A DNA stretch of 64,000 nt from Doris montereyensis (Eukaryota; Mollusca; Gastropoda; Nudibranchia; Dorididae), in NCBI GenBank assembly GCA_037039925.1, contig JAXRKP010000561.1:53501-117500 (forward strand). Reading direction: 5' to 3'. Made by a program: the position numbers and the translations under genes. Below, piece after piece: positions 63,911 to 64,000 of this stretch (its first letter is position 1; each line of letters opens with the position of its first letter). The notes under the pieces are model-generated. The model made no database searches and was not told the DNA's origin. It was given only the letters and a program-made list of their open reading frames with translations.

Positions 63911-64000
63911 TTGTTATATCTTAATTAATATTTGTCACCTATTGTCGCTTATCAGATAGGTACAGCGAATCTTGTCGTTTCTTAGAACAGCACAAAATAG

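Overview
The window is nuclear DNA from a lophotrochozoan animal, most likely a gastropod mollusc. It is AT-rich and packed with (AG)n, (TC)n, (TA)n, (TTC)n and (TTA)n microsatellites, degenerate TCTAGA-type repeats, tRNA-headed SINEs and decayed non-LTR retrotransposons. The organism call is an inference from repeat style and one intron-containing gene; nothing here fixes a species. I see no rRNA, no intact tRNA gene and no CRISPR array.

Host genes. One gene is well supported: a LEM-domain inner nuclear membrane protein (MAN1/LEMD2-like) on the minus strand. It runs from a start at 11505 (LEM domain in exon 1) across a 6.5-kb intron to a Ser-rich plus transmembrane segment at 4743-4008. Two small predicted luminal exons follow at 2100-2045 and 443-365, and the gene runs off the left edge. 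A CCAAT box and a perfect NRF1-type palindrome lie about 310 bp upstream of its ATG. The Ser-rich/transmembrane block has a frame break near 4385. A second, weak two-exon candidate with matching splice phase lies at 35894-36986 (+).

Mobile elements. Three decayed copies of one RTE-like LINE (5545-8695, 16175-20550, 30233-33556, all +) and one antisense 3' fragment (57640-57895) share a 5' leader built from ~70-bp sub-repeats and a GATAAA(GAAA)n tail. The first lies inside intron 1 of the LEM gene. Fossils of other elements are present: an RNase H domain (about 12580-13118, +), a reverse transcriptase C-terminus (14280-14640, -), a DDE transposase (15355-15800, +) and a CR1/L2-like reverse transcriptase (33800-34930, -). 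Two tRNA-headed SINE families (eight and two copies) and one ~140-bp dispersed repeat family (eight copies) are scattered throughout.

Satellites. 609-875 is a 33-bp minisatellite. 20740-22720 is a ~42-bp (14-codon) array open in several frames on both strands, with a two-unit higher-order pattern. 24645-29722 is the most striking object: a ~5-kb segment bounded by ~34-bp inverted termini whose ends are themselves versions of the 36-bp unit filling its right arm, around a palindromic core. It looks like a foldback-type transposon with grossly unequal arms.

Layout: 0-11.8 kb LEM gene with a LINE in its intron; 12-20.5 kb retroelement graveyard; 20.7-29.7 kb tandem arrays; 30-35 kb LINE copy and CR1-like fossil; 35-64 kb mostly unique AT-rich DNA with SINEs, microsatellites, (TA)n tracts and hairpins, with no gene I can firmly recognise.
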